A stretch of DNA of 64,000 bases from Papio anubis (GCF_008728515.1 NC_044996.1:106355467-106419466); one strand, 5' to 3'. Positions 11,838 through 22,689 are shown, numbered from the stretch's first letter. Translations and numbers: made by a program. The notes: a model not told the origin generated them from the sequence alone.

Positions 11838-12460
11838 AAAAAATATTCATGTAACCCAAAAATAGGCAAGAAAGGGGAAACAGAAAAACAAAAAATAGAG
11901 GGAGCAAACAGAAACCAAATAATAAAATGGTAGAATTAATCCAAATATATGTAATTATATTAATATACATGATCTAAAAACACCAATTTAAAGAAAGATG
12001 ATTGGAATTGATTAATAAAAGAAAAACTTGACTCAACTATATGCTGTCTACAAGAAACTCATTTTGAATACGATGATATAGATAGGTTAAAAGTGAAAGG
12101 AGACAAAAGATGTACCATGCAAACACTAATCAAAAGAAAGCTGGAGTGGTTCTATTAAAGAACAGATAAAGGAGACCTCAGAGCAAAGAACATTACCAGG
12201 AATCAAGATGGACATTATATAACAAAAAAGGGCTCAATCTGCCAAGAAGACATAACAGTGCCACATGTGCAGGCACCTAACAAAAGAGTTTCTACTATAT
12301 AAAGCAAAAACTGACAGAACTAAAAAAAGAAATAAACAAATAAGCAACTATAGTTCGAAATTTTTCAAACTTTCTCTTTCAGTACTAGAACTGGTAGGCA
12401 AAAAATCAGCAAGCATATAGAAGAACTAAACAATGCCAACCAACTGGATCTAATTGACTA

Positions 12461-12756
12461 TTTTTTTTTTTTGAGACAGAGTCTCACTCTATCGCCCATG
12501 CTGGAGTGCAGTGGCATGATCTCAGAATTCCCTGCAACCTCTGCCTCTCAGGTTCAAGCAAATCTCCTGCTTCAGTCTCCTGAGCAGCTGGGACTACAGG
12601 TGTGTACCATCATGCCTAGCTAATCTTTGAATTTTTAACTGAGATGAGGTTTCACCATATTTGTCAGGCTATTCTCGAACTCCTGACCTCAAGTGATCTG
12701 CCCACCTCAGTCTCCCAAAGTGTTTGGATTACAGGTGTGAGCCACCATGCCTGACC
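12461..12756 (-). mobile_element. Alu SINE (S/J-type, diverged)
   Basis: Starts with a T12 run (the A-tail in reverse), then 'gagacagagtctcactctat' and ends 'gtgagccaccatgcctgacc'. Both Alu arms are present. 'ctaattgac' at 12450-12458 and 'ctaaatgac' at 12757-12765 form a one-mismatch target-site duplication inside the L1M ORF2 endonuclease region, so this Alu postdates the L1M. Confidence 0.93.
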
Positions 12757-13481
12757 CTAAATGACATTTATAGAATATTCCACACAACAACAGCAGGGCA
12801 CACATTTTTTTTTTCAAGTGAACATGAAATATTCACTAAGATAAATAGTGTACAACAAATCTTAACAAATTTAAAAGAAGTGAAATTATCCAATGTGTGT
12901 TCCATAATGGAATTAAACTAGAAATCAATAATAGAAAGGAAAGAGGAAAAACTCCAAATACTGGGAAAGTTAACACAGTACTTCTAAAAAGTCCATGGGT
13001 GAAAGAGGAAATAGGAGGGGAAATTGAAAAATGTTCCAAAATGAATGAAAATAAAAATACAACATATTGAAATTTGTACAACGTATCTATATGGGACTTA
13101 GAGGAAATTTATAGCATTACATGCTTACAGTAGAAAAGAAGAAAGGTCTTGAATAATAACAAACAGTTCCTATTTTAACAAATTAGAAAAAGAACAAAAT
13201 AAACCCTAATCAAATGGAAGAAAGAAAATAGTTAAGAGCAGAAATGAATAAAATTGAAAACAAATAAATAATAGATAAAATCAACCAAACCCAAAACTGG
13301 AGCTTTGAAAAGATTGATAGAATTGATAAATCCCTAGCAAGACTGACAAAGAATAAAAGAAAGAAAACACAAATTACCAATATCAGGAAGGAAAGAAGAT
13401 TATCATTATAGACCTTGCAAACATGAAAAGGATAATAAATAAATAATATGAACAACTCTATGTACATGAATTTAACATGAA

Positions 13482-13655
13482 TTTCCCCCTATGATCAGAA
13501 ACAAGGCAAGAATGACCACAATTACCCCCTTCCAATTCCACGCCAGTGAATTTTTCAGTATAGTAAGTCAAGAAAAAGAAATAAAAAGAAAATACATTGG
13601 AAAGGAAGAAATAAAATTGTTCTTACACGCCAGCAAGACGGTCGTCTACATAGAA
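13482..13655 (+). repeat. Out-of-order duplicate of an L1M RT segment
   Basis: This 174 bp block begins 'tttccccctatgatcagaaa' and ends 'tctacatagaa'. It matches 14305-14475 at roughly 80% by eye but sits about 820 bp too early in ORF2 order, splitting the block that should run from 'gaacaactctatg' to 'cttagatgaaatag'. Both copies share changes away from the usual L1 sequence ('gaccacaatta', 'gtaagtcaag'), so one appears copied from the other. Confidence 0.75.
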
Positions 13656-14304
13656 GCTTAGATGAAATAGACTAATTTCTTGTAAATCACAAATTAGCAA
13701 AATTCACCCAAGATAAGATAGATAACCTGAATAATCCTTTACCTATTAAATAAATTAAATTCATAGTTAAAAACCTTTCAAAAAGAAATCTCTAGGCCCA
13801 GATGGTAACGTCTACCTAACATTTAAAGAAGAAATAACATCAGTTTTCTAAAATCTCTTCAGAAAGCAGTAGAAGATGGAACACTTTCCAACTCATTTTA
13901 TAAGTCCGACATTTCCCTGATACCAAAGCCAGACAAAGGGATTTAAACAATGGAAAGCTACACACTAATACCTCTCATGAACATAGACACAAAAATTCTC
14001 AGTGAAACATTAGAAAATTGAATCCATCAATATAGAAAACAATAAAGCAACCAAGCGGGGTTTATCTTAGAAATGCAATATTCAAAAATAGATAGAGTAG
14101 TTCACAATATTGACAATTTAAAGAAGAAAAAAACCACAAGATCATAGCAATTTATGCAGAAAAAGCACTTAATAAAATTCAATATTCATCCACAATAAAA
14201 AGAAAAATAAAACTAGAAAAAAAGAACTATCCCTTAGCCTGATAAAGGGGCATCTACAAAAAACCTAGAGTTAATATCATATTTAATGGCAAAAAATGCA
14301 ATAC

Positions 14305-14475
14305 TTTCTCCCTATGATCAGAAACAAGGCCAGAATGACCACAATTAACCCTCCAATTCAACACCACTGAATTAGGCAGTGCAGTAAGTCAAGAAAAAGA
14401 AATAAAAGGCATATATTTGGAAATGAAGATATAAAATTGTGCCTATGTGTAGGCAACATGATTGTCTACACAGAA
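14305..14475 (+). repeat. In-place partner of the duplicated RT segment
   Basis: This copy sits at the expected ORF2 position, after 'catctacaaaaaacctagag' and before the FADD-to-C-terminal part. It is the likely source of 13482-13655. Confidence 0.75.
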
Positions 14476-15269
14476 TATCCCAAGAAATCTGCAAAACAAA
14501 AACAAAACTAAAAGCAAAAAAAAAAAAAAAACCCTTAGAACTAGTGAGTTTAGCAAAGTTGCAGATAGAAGTTCAACATACAAAACTAAACAGTAATTCT
14601 ATGCACTAGTAATGTATACCTGTAAACTAAAATTTAAAACAATACAATTTATAATAACTCTGAAAGATTGAACTACTCAGACATAAATGTAAAAAAGTAT
14701 GTGTAGGATCTTTATGCTGAAAACTATAAAACAGTGATGAAATAAATCAAAGAAGTCTTTTAAAAGTGAAGAAAAATGGGTAAATCATGGAAAAGTGATC
14801 TACCATGGTCATGGATTGTTAGTTTAGTGTAAATCAATATGTGAATTCTCTCCAAAAATGATGTATAGATTAAATGCAATACCAGTCAAGATCCAAGCAA
14901 GATTTCTGTACATATAAACAAGCTGATCCTAAAATTTATACAGAATGGCAAGGAAAGTAGCTAAAACAAATTTTAAAAAGAATAAAGAATCAACAAATCA
15001 CATTTCTCCATGTTAAGAATTGCTCTATAGCTACAGTAATTGAGACAGTGTGGACTGGCAAAGGGCTAGACACAGAGATCACTGGATCAGAATATAGCAT
15101 CCAGAAATAAACTCATAGCAGTATGGCCAACTGATTTTTGCTGAAGTTGCCAGGAGTGGGCACTGGTCCCTTTTGGCAGTCTGTGGTCAGGGATTTAAGT
15201 GGGCACAGGGAGCCCTACATGGAAGAAACTCTAACTTTCCCCATAAATCCTGAAAGAGAGCAGTTGAGT

Positions 15270-15742
15270 CCCTCCTACAGCCCATAGCCTTTTCAGAAGC
15301 AGGCAATGAGGTGGGAGGAAGTGTCCCAGACAGGGGAAACAGCAAGTGGAAAGGCTCTGGCATGTCTGAGTAACAAGGAAGTGAGTGTGACTGGGGCATG
15401 GGGAGCAAGGGGAAGAGCAGTAGAAGGTGAGGTCCGAGGGGCCCAGGCACAGAGGACCTTGCTGGCACCCAGAAGGACTTTAGTTTTTCCTTTGAGGTTT
15501 GCCCTGGGAGGGTTTTGAACCAAGGAGTGACACAATCTGACTACCTTTGTAATGAGCTCATTCTCACTGCTGGGTTGCAAAATGACTGAATGAGGGCAAG
15601 GGATGAAGCCAGGAGACAAATTAGGAAGCTGCTGAGATAATCCATGTGATAGATGATGGTGACTTAGACCAAGGTAGAAGCAAGCAGTGGAGGTGTTGAG
15701 ATATTGTCAATGGGTCTGGACATAATTTGAAGGTACATACTG
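15270..15742 (-). mobile_element. L2 LINE, 3' region
   Basis: Markers on the + strand, reverse complement to L2: 'gaaacagcaagtggaaaggc', 'agtaacaaggaagtgagtgt', 'accaaggagtgacacaatct', 'agatgatggtgacttagacc'. Open frames here are shadows. Confidence 0.85.
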
Positions 15743-15747
15743 TTGGG

Positions 15748-15748
15748 G

Positions 15749-15797
<49 letters not shown>
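15748..15797 (+). repeat. (GA)n microsatellite
   Basis: A nearly pure GA dinucleotide run at the end of the L2 fragment with one AAA interruption. Confidence 0.97.
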
Positions 15798-15799
<2 letters not shown>

Positions 15800-15850
15800 T
15801 GTTAGGGGCTGTGGTGAGAATTTTTTACTGTGGGTTGTAGTTAAGAAAAA

Positions 15851-15870
15851 AAAAAGAAGAAGAAGAAGAA
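15851..15870 (+). repeat. A-rich / (GAA)n simple repeat
   Basis: An A-run followed by five GAA units lies directly 5' of the Alu J and may be the tail of a lost element. Confidence 0.85.
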
Positions 15871-15881
15871 CAAAAATCCGA

Positions 15882-16217
15882 GTTCGGGGGAGGTGGCTCA
15901 CGTCTGTAATCCCAGCAATTTGGGAGTCTGAGGCAGGAAGATTTCTTGAGCCCAGGAGTTCAAGACTAGCCAGGCCAGCCTGGGCAACAGTGAGACCCTG
16001 TCTCTACAGAAAATATTAAAATTAGTTGAGCGTGATGGCACATGACCGTAGTCCAGGTACTTGGGAGGCTGAAGTGGGAGAATCACTTGAGCCCAGGAGG
16101 TTGAGGCTTGCAGTAAGCCATGATCGCTCCACTGTACTCCAGCGCCTGGGAGACAGAGAGAGATCCTGTCTCAAAAAAAACAAACAAACAAAAAAAAAAA
16201 AAAAACAAAAAAAAACA

Positions 16218-16250
<33 letters not shown>

Positions 16251-16251
16251 A
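15882..16251 (+). mobile_element. Alu J-type SINE with long (CAAAAA)n tail
   Basis: Both arms are present, from 'gttcgggggaggtggctcac' to 'cctgtctca'. 'gaagatttcttgagcccagg' and 'aatcacttgagcccaggagg' mark the oldest Alu class. The ~80 bp tail has evolved into CAAA/CAAAAA units (16172-16251). Open frames on both strands are Alu shadows. Confidence 0.93.
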
Positions 16252-16539
16252 CCCAAGCAATTATATTGCCCCTCCATTCTGTTTCCTTGAAGGCTGACTC
16301 AGAGATCCCACAACTGCTTCAGACCTCTGAATGCCAATCCAGAGTATGTCCCTGTAATGGGTGAGGCAAGCAGAAAGCTACTGTCTTACCTTCTTGGGAA
16401 CCTCTGAATTTTTCCCCAAGGTGTGTGTGTGGAAGAAGCGGCTCTCCTCATCTGGCCTGCTGAATGGCCTGGCATCATGGGCACAGCCAACAGAGTTTGG
16501 TAGACTGGACCCACTCCATGGGGTTTCAGATCACAAATG

Positions 16540-16660
16540 AATAGATTTCCTTGTCTTTATTTTATAGATAAGAAACTTAGATGTGGAGAACTATGACTCC
16601 ATGCCCGGTATCTTAGATCTAGTTGGTGGCAGAGTTGCAGTTTCTGTCTGCTGGTCCAGT
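16540..16660 (-). mobile_element. MIR fragment
   Basis: 'tctttattttatagataaga' then 'ctagttggtggcagagttgc' resemble the MIR reverse complement. Confidence 0.55.
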
Positions 16661-16705
16661 TGTACATGGGAAGTGCTTAGGGCAGATGGCCACCTTCCTC
16701 TTTCT

Positions 16706-16769
16706 TTAGCAATCTTTTCTTTATTTTTTCCTTTCTTCCTTTCCTCCTTTCCTCCTTTTCTCCTCTCTA
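16706..16769 (+). repeat. CT-rich (TTCC)n low-complexity tract
   Basis: A pyrimidine run made of TTCC/TCCTT units immediately before the Alu A-tail complement. Confidence 0.9.
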
Positions 16770-17068
16770 TTTTATTTTATTTTATTTTTTGATGGATCCT
16801 CACTCTGTGGCCAGGCTGGAGTGCAGTGGCTCGATCTTGGCTCACTGCAACCTCCGCCTCCTAGATTCCAGTCATTTTCCTGCCTCAGCCACCCAAGTAG
16901 CTGGGACTACAGGGAAGCGCCACCACGCCCAGCTAAATTTTTGCATTTTTAGTAGAGACAAGGTTTCACCGTGTTAGCCAGGATAGTCTCAATCTCTAGA
17001 CCTTGTGATCCGCCCGCCTCAGCCTCCCAAAGTGCTGAGATTACAGGCGTGAGCCACCATGCCTGGCC
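16770..17068 (-). mobile_element. Alu SINE (Y-like)
   Basis: Begins with (ATTTT)n, then 'gatggatcctcactctgtgg', and ends 'gagccaccatgcctggcc'. The left-arm block 'gaccttgtgatccgcccgcc' is Y-like. Full length with modest divergence. Confidence 0.93.
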
Positions 17069-17409
17069 AGTAATTTTATCTTTCTAAAGAGCCCAGAGGC
17101 CTTCCCTCATGAACCAGGTCAGTGGTGCAGTGGCCAGGGTGGTGGTGCAGGGAGTTGATGCCCTCCAGGATTCTGCTTCTTAAGGAGCCCCTTGCCTGCT
17201 TGCATGCCTGCCTGCAAGCTCTGACCTTCCATTCACCCAGGTAATGAAGGAGAACAAACAGCAGAGGCAGCTGGACACAGTGACAGACCAAGGCAGAGTG
17301 ACTAACAGTGTGAAGTGCCCATCAGGCTGGTGTGCTGGGTGTAGACTGCAGCTTTGAACACAAGTGAAGGCATGCGCCTATTGTTATTTTAATTTTTAGG
17401 CTACAGAGT
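17069..17409. other. Unassigned sequence
   Basis: No repeat recognised. It includes short CTGC-rich stretches near 17190-17215. Confidence 0.4.
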
Positions 17410-17798
17410 TGTTATGGGCTCAATTGTGTCCTCCCCAAAATTCATATGCTGATATTCTTACCTCCAATACCTCAGAATGTGACTGTATTTTGATACAGGG
17501 TTTCTACAGAGGTAATCAAACGGAAATGAGGTCTTTAGCATCGGCCCTAGTACAATATAACAAGTGTGCTTATAAGAACAGGAAGTTTGAACACAGACAC
17601 TCACAGAGAAAAGACGACGTGAGACTCTTGGGTAGTAGACAGCCATCTACATGCCAAGGACTGCTGGCACCCTGCTGGCACCCTGCTGGCACCCTGATCT
17701 CAGATTTCCAGCCTCTAGAAGTGCAAGAAATAAATTCCTGTCATTTAAGCCACCCAATCCATGGTACTCTGTAATGGCAGCCTGAGCAGATTTAGACA
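17410..17798 (+). mobile_element. MLT1 LTR (ERVL-MaLR, MLT1A/B-like)
   Basis: Begins 'tgttatgggctcaattgtgt' and follows MLT1 order: 'ccccaaaattcatatgctga', 'cagaatgtgactgtatttt', 'gtgcttataagaacagg', then 'aagaaataaattcctgtcat' and 'taagccacccaatccatggt', ending in 'tttagaca'. An 11 bp unit is repeated three times at 17661-17693. Solo LTR; no internal sequence. Confidence 0.88.
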
Positions 17799-18935
17799 AG
17801 AGTCATCCTGTGTTCTTGATTGCAGGTCAAGATATGACAAGTGTGGTCCTGCCCAGTCCAGGCCTATGCCCCTAATCAATGGGCAGCCACTGAGACAGCA
17901 ACTGAGGAGTTGGGAGCAGAGAGGCCCAACACAAAGCACTTCCTGCAGCCTCTGTCTCCAGCATCCCTCCTCTCTCCTTCCCTGCTACCTTCTGGGCCTG
18001 TTATTGGCCAACCAGGAGCAGCTGCAGGGGCCTTTCCAGGCCCCTCCACATTGCCCGAAGGAGACCCCACAGCTAGAAGCACCTTCATAACAGCCAGCCA
18101 TTGCTCCTCTGGCACCTAAAAGTAGCTGCAAGCAAGGGCAGGGGAGGGGGTTAAGGATGCCTGGTTCTCCTGGGGTTGGCACCTAGCAGCCTCCTCTGAT
18201 CCCCTCAAAAAGTAAGAAGGTTTAGCCTGTGGGTGCACCTGCTTGGTGCCTCCTGGAGAGCTTGTTTTTAGCACACGCACCCTTTCCTCTCTCTGTCTGT
18301 CTTTTTTTTCTAAATAAGAGAAGGCAGTTCTTTCAGCACCAGGAGTGGAAAAAGAGGGAGGGGGCCAAGGAATGAAAGACTCAGAGAGTGTTACACATAA
18401 CAGTGGGCGTATTTTATGGAAAGCAGCCGACAATCAGTGTTTGCAGACGCCTTTTATTTTATATTATTTCCTCATCTGTTCAGCTTTCTTGGGCGGGAGC
18501 CAGAAAGTTAATATTCTCAGTCAAAGTCGGCCTTTTATCTGTCAGGTTCAAAATGAAACCTAGACGCTGGGGTTTTAAAGTGTCTCAGTCAAAAGGCAAA
18601 CACACCTTCTCAGCAACTCCAGCCCAGGGACTGTCGCTGAGGCTGCCGCTCCTGAGAGAAGCCTGGCTCTTACTGGGGGCTTTTGATTAAGAGTTGCTGT
18701 TGTTCCTTCAGCAGGACACGCGTCAGCCTGGGGAACCTGGCCTGACCACAGCCTTTTGGCGTCATAGCGCATGCACATGGTGCCATCAGCCAGTGTCTGG
18801 GTCACCTCACAGATCATGCCAGGGTCCCAGGCAATTTGGCTGGCTAAACGAGGCCGGTGAAAGGAAAGATCAGGATGGGGTGGTTAATCCCTGCCTGAGT
18901 CCTGGCTGGGCTCCTGAAAACAGCCTCTGTGAGAA
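17799..18935. other. Unassigned unique sequence, locally GC-rich
   Basis: No transposon recognised. 18470-18860 is moderately GC-rich with scattered CpGs and an NRF1-like 'agcgcatgcaca' at about 18764-18777. Many short overlapping frames exist, none with a recognised domain. Confidence 0.4.
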
Positions 18936-18939
18936 ACAG

Positions 18940-19506
18940 TCTGCAGAGTTGTGAAGGTTTTCAAACTTGTCTCCAATTTCTTTGACGGTGCTCCCATGAA
19001 AAGGTGGAGCTTTATTTCCCTCCCCTTGAATCTGAGCTGCCTTTCATGACTCACTTCTAATAAAGAGTAACACAAGTAACAAAAAGTGATGCTGTGCGGT
19101 TTCCCAGGCTAGATCATAAAAGGTAAAACAGCTTCCACCTGGCACTCGCTCTCTCATGGGACACTTACTTTGGGAGCCCCAAACCTGCCATGTAAGAAAT
19201 CCAGCTGTCCTGAAGTCACTATCCTGGAGGAACTGTGTTGAGAGACCACACAGAGACACCAGGTGCCCGGCTGTGGCAGCCCTAGTTGTTACAGTGTTCT
19301 CAGCCCAAGCACCAGACATGTAAGAGAAGAAGCCTTAGCAATGTCCTCACCTCCATCCATCTAACTGCAGCAGCATGAGAGAGCCCATGAGCTGCCTTGC
19401 TGAGCCCAGGCCCCCTGGAACTGTGAGTGCTGAGAAAATGATTACCACTATGTCACACCATTAGGTTTGGGGCTGTTTGTAATACAGCAATGGATAACCA
19501 TTACAA
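18940..19506 (+). mobile_element. Older MLT1-type LTR (ERVL-MaLR)
   Basis: Markers include 'gctttatttccctccccttg', 'gtgatgctgtgcggtttccc', 'gcaccagacatgtaagagaa' and the 3' end 'ttaggtttggggctgtttgt' followed by 'acagcaatggataaccat'. That 3' organisation is shared with old MLT1 subfamilies. Confidence 0.7.
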
Positions 19507-19639
19507 CGGCCTTCTCCCTTTTGATTTTGTCTCCTCCAAAGCCAAACTGTGGAAGATAGGTCCCTTTCTGCTGTAAAATCCTCCTTTGGCTGTTGATCTT
19601 GGGTCAAAAGGCTTGTATTTCAGTTGTGATTCTTCCTGA

Positions 19640-19795
19640 CACGTAATCTTTGTCATTCACTCAACCCTTCTAGACCTCAGTTTGCACATCTATAAAATGG
19701 GGATGATAGAATGAGGCTAACTTTACAGAGATGTTAGAAGGGTCAAATGAGATGGTGGATATAACTTATAGAGTTCTCAATGCCCTGAGATCCAA
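19640..19795 (+). mobile_element. MIR SINE, 3' half
   Basis: 'agacctcagtttgcacatct' and 'ataaaatggggatgatagaa' are the forward MIR core and 3' region. Confidence 0.8.
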
Positions 19796-21330
19796 GAGCT
19801 ATGATAAACACATTTCTTTTGAGGGCCTCTTCATCACAAGTGTGCTGCAGAAAGATATATGCAACCTATATAATAGGTGTTACATACGTGTAGAAACTGA
19901 ACAGCCCCATGCAACTCTAAGAGGAAAGAGGACTTTGTAAAATACAAGAACAACACAGAAGCTTCTTCTTATTTTTTTATGATCTATCATAATTACAAGG
20001 GGAGCAACCAATGATGTTGCTCAGCTGTGGAGATTAATTTTATTCTAGGAAGCCCAAGGCTTTGTGGCCCTCTCATTTATACCCTCATCAAATTGAGGGC
20101 CTCTGCAGCCAATTTGGGAAGTCCCTTGTATTTGGAGGTGACTTAAAATGCAGTGGGAAGTCCTTGGGAGTAGAATTCCAGAGGCCTTCTTGTATCAATC
20201 ACCCCACCCAACTCCAGACCTAAATACACTCAATAGCATATTTGGGGCTCAACCAAAACTGAAAATAGGATCTGCAGGAAGGGATGAGGAGTGAGAATTT
20301 TACCACATGCTACACTATCCCACAGTTAGCTTGGACCCAGAATTCTTCTCTCCTCTCTGAGTATTCTGCCCTCAGCACTAAACCCTTGGCGCGTCTGGGG
20401 GCCTCTCCTTTTCTTACAATATGGCTGCAGCTAATAAAGGCATAAATGCTGCAAAGCACTTATTACAGTAATATTATCTTTATATTATCCCAGCATTACC
20501 AGGCCGTGCTCAGGGGCCGGGGAGGCGGGAGAACCTCTTCGGTGCTGTCAGTAATCGGAGGAAGGCAGTTTAGTTTAATGATAATGACTTACACTTACAT
20601 AGCTGCCCTCATCCCAGAGGACCCTGGAGCACTTTACAAACACACTCTCACTCTGAGCCTTTCTAACAAACCTGAGCCACTGCAATGCTTATAAATAATA
20701 TATATTCTGAGTGCCTCTACATACTGCAAATGTATGATATAAATATGTATAAATGTAACAAATATGATTTTTGCATGTTACATTTATAATCTTTAAAAAA
20801 ATGGTAACCCATCATGGGTGTGCAGTCACAAAACAGACTCATAGGATGCTGAAGTCCAATAGATAGTGATACTGCACAATAGATAGTGATACAGATAGTG
20901 ATACTGAACCATTTACAATAGGTATCAGCCTGAGCTTTTCAAAGCTAAGGAAATCCTCCACAGTCTACATTCACTGTGCTCCTGTTTCACTGGTAAGGTC
21001 ATTCCTAAGTCAGGTTTGTTCAACGAGTTCCAGCTCAGGGTCTAGCAAATCCACAGATGTGGACAGTCCTGGATGCACACCAGGGTTGGTTTTGAAGCCT
21101 CAACATCAATGTGCTGTGTGATCATGGACAAAGCAGTAATATTCTCTGGGCCTCAGTGGAATCCTCAACATAAGTGACTATAAGGTTCTGTGGTAGCTTG
21201 TGGCATTGTTCTCAATCCTTCAGGCCCTTCCTATATTAGAATTACATACATTTATGCCCTTTGCCATGTGTATTTGTAGTTCTTCACATTAAAGTAGACA
21301 GAGCTTCTTCACTATCTCATGGATTCAGAG
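19796..21330. other. Mostly unique sequence; candidate conserved element at 20.4-20.7 kb
   Basis: No firm repeat. The block 20420-20690 has AT-rich homeobox-like cores and 'ggagcactttacaaacacac' (20627-20646), a string seen in old CORE-SINE/MIR3-like repeats. A short local tandem repeat lies at 20857-20906. Confidence 0.35.
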
Positions 21331-21334
21331 TTCG

Positions 21335-21880
21335 GTCATGTTTTCTGATTACCATTGTTGTGCAACAAATGGCCCCAAAACTTAGTAATAAAGAACAATA
21401 ACCACTTTATTATGTTGATGAACACTGTGGATCAGGAATTTGCTTGGGGGTACAGTCAGGATGGCTTGTTTCTACACTCGGATGTCTAGAACCTCAGTTG
21501 GAAAGACTAGAAATCTGAAAGTGACTCAATGTTTAGAGCCGGGATCATCTGAAAGTTGTGGTCTCACATGTCTAAAGCCTGGCTTGTACTAGTCTAAAGA
21601 CTAGGACAGCCAACTAGAGTGCCTACATGAGGCCTCCCCAGTGAACCTGGACTTCCTTACAACATGGTGGTCTCAGAGTAGTCAGACTTCTTACACGGCA
21701 GCTCAGGCCTCTAAGTGCAAGTGATCCAGTGACCAGGTGGAAGATGTATTGCCTTTTATGATCTAGTCTCGGAAATTAGTGTCACCTACTGTCTTCTATT
21801 GTTGAAGAAGTCACAAGCCCACCTGGACCATTAGACTCCACCTGTTGACGAGAGGAATGTAAAGGTTGCAAGGTAGGAGA
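21335..21880 (-). mobile_element. Older MLT1-type LTR
   Basis: Reverse complement of the same LTR class as 18940-19506: 'cattgttgtgcaacaaatgg', 'ccccaaaacttagtaataaa', 'gggatcatctgaaagttgtg', 'ccttttatgatctagtctcg', 'ttagactccacctgttgacg'. Confidence 0.7.
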
Positions 21881-21904
21881 GTGTGGGGATAGGATATATT
21901 GTGG

Positions 21905-22135
21905 TGGCCATCAGAATTAGTTTCCTGTGCTGCATAACAAATTACCACAAGCTTAGTGGCTGCCATAATGTATATTTTCACCGTTTCCCTGGGTAAGGAG
22001 TTTGAGCACAGCTTAACTGTGTTCTCTGCTCAGAGTCTCACAAGGCTTCAATCAGAGTGTCAGCCAGACTGCGTTTCTTTCGGGGACTCAAGATCCTCTT
22101 CCAAGGTCATATGGTTTTTGGCAAAATTCAGTTTC
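21905..22135 (-). mobile_element. Second MLT1-type LTR fragment
   Basis: Starts again with the LTR 3' end complement ('tgctgcataacaaattacca', 'agcttagtggct') and runs through 'gagtctcacaaggcttcaat' before stopping near 22135. It adjoins the preceding LTR, giving two same-strand copies. Confidence 0.65.
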
Positions 22136-22254
22136 CTCATCTGTGAAAGCATAGTAAGAATTGATGAAATGAGGGTTGTGGGAGAGATAGAGACAATGGT
22201 GTGAAATTGCTCACAGAGCCCATGTAGATGCCTGTTTAACATTAGCTGGTTTTA

Positions 22255-22525
22255 TGAGAGGCAGCAAGGTATAGCGTATTCAAGCTTGGGCTCCAGAACT
22301 GCATTGCTTGGTTCAAAGCCTGGCTCCATGACTTCCTAGATATGTGACCTTGGCTAAGTTACATAACCTTGCTGGTCCTCCATTTTCTTGCATGTAAAAT
22401 GAGGATAGTAATTTTATATGCTTCATGGTGTTAGGAATAAATAAGATAATGTATACATAAAGTGATTGGAATAAAACATAGTCTGTGGTAAGTACTCAAT
22501 GAATATTAGCTGTTGTTCATTCTGC
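22255..22525 (+). mobile_element. MIR SINE, near full length
   Basis: Complete forward order: 'gggctccagaactgcattgc', 'gacttcctagatatgtgacc', 'tgtaaaatgaggatagtaat', 'gtaagtactcaatgaatatt'. Confidence 0.92.
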
Positions 22526-22577
22526 TTTTCTTCCTTCTTCTCCTGCTCCTTCTTCTCCTCCTTTTTCTTCTCACTGT
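22526..22577 (+). repeat. (TTC)n/CT-rich tract
   Basis: Pyrimidine-rich run of TTCTCC and CTTC units. Frames through it on either strand give only low-complexity peptides. Confidence 0.85.
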
Positions 22578-22689
22578 ACATGAGTGAGGTCCTTCCTGTT
22601 AGCCATCCCACTTCTTTACTGTCTCTATACACAACCCCTGAGATGACTGAAAACCTCCTTGATTCGGTTCCACAGACATTTAGCCAGCG

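Larger units (their letters stand above)
10030..15155 (+). mobile_element. Long, decayed L1M retrotransposon (L1MB/MC/ME-type), lacking its 3' UTR
   Basis: More than 5 kb follow L1M order: a 5' part, an ORF1 relic (about 10180-11160), an inter-ORF region, the ORF2 endonuclease region (about 12020-12960) and the reverse-transcriptase region (about 13100-15120). All frames carry many stops and frameshifts, so the copy is dead. It stops abruptly at 'actgatttttgctgaagttgcc' (near 15150) without the C-terminal ORF2 or 3' UTR. It is interrupted by a 3' L1 fragment (11576-11837) and an Alu (12461-12756). The segment 13482-13655 is out of order, being a second copy of 14305-14475. Confidence 0.92.
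12020..15155 (+). pseudogene. L1M ORF2 relic (endonuclease and reverse transcriptase)
   Basis: ORF2p normally nicks target DNA and reverse-transcribes L1 RNA. Endonuclease-region blocks are visible ('atgctgtctacaagaaactc' at 12041, 'caaaagaaagctggagtggt' at 12131), then RT-region blocks ('cccagatggtaacgtctacc' at 13797, 'ggtttatcttagaaatgcaa' at 14059). The catalytic FADD site region near 14447-14462 reads 'tgtgtaggcaacatga', which no longer encodes the Asp-Asp pair. The frame is split by an Alu, by a duplicated RT segment and by many stops. The C-terminal Cys-rich part is missing. Confidence 0.85.
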
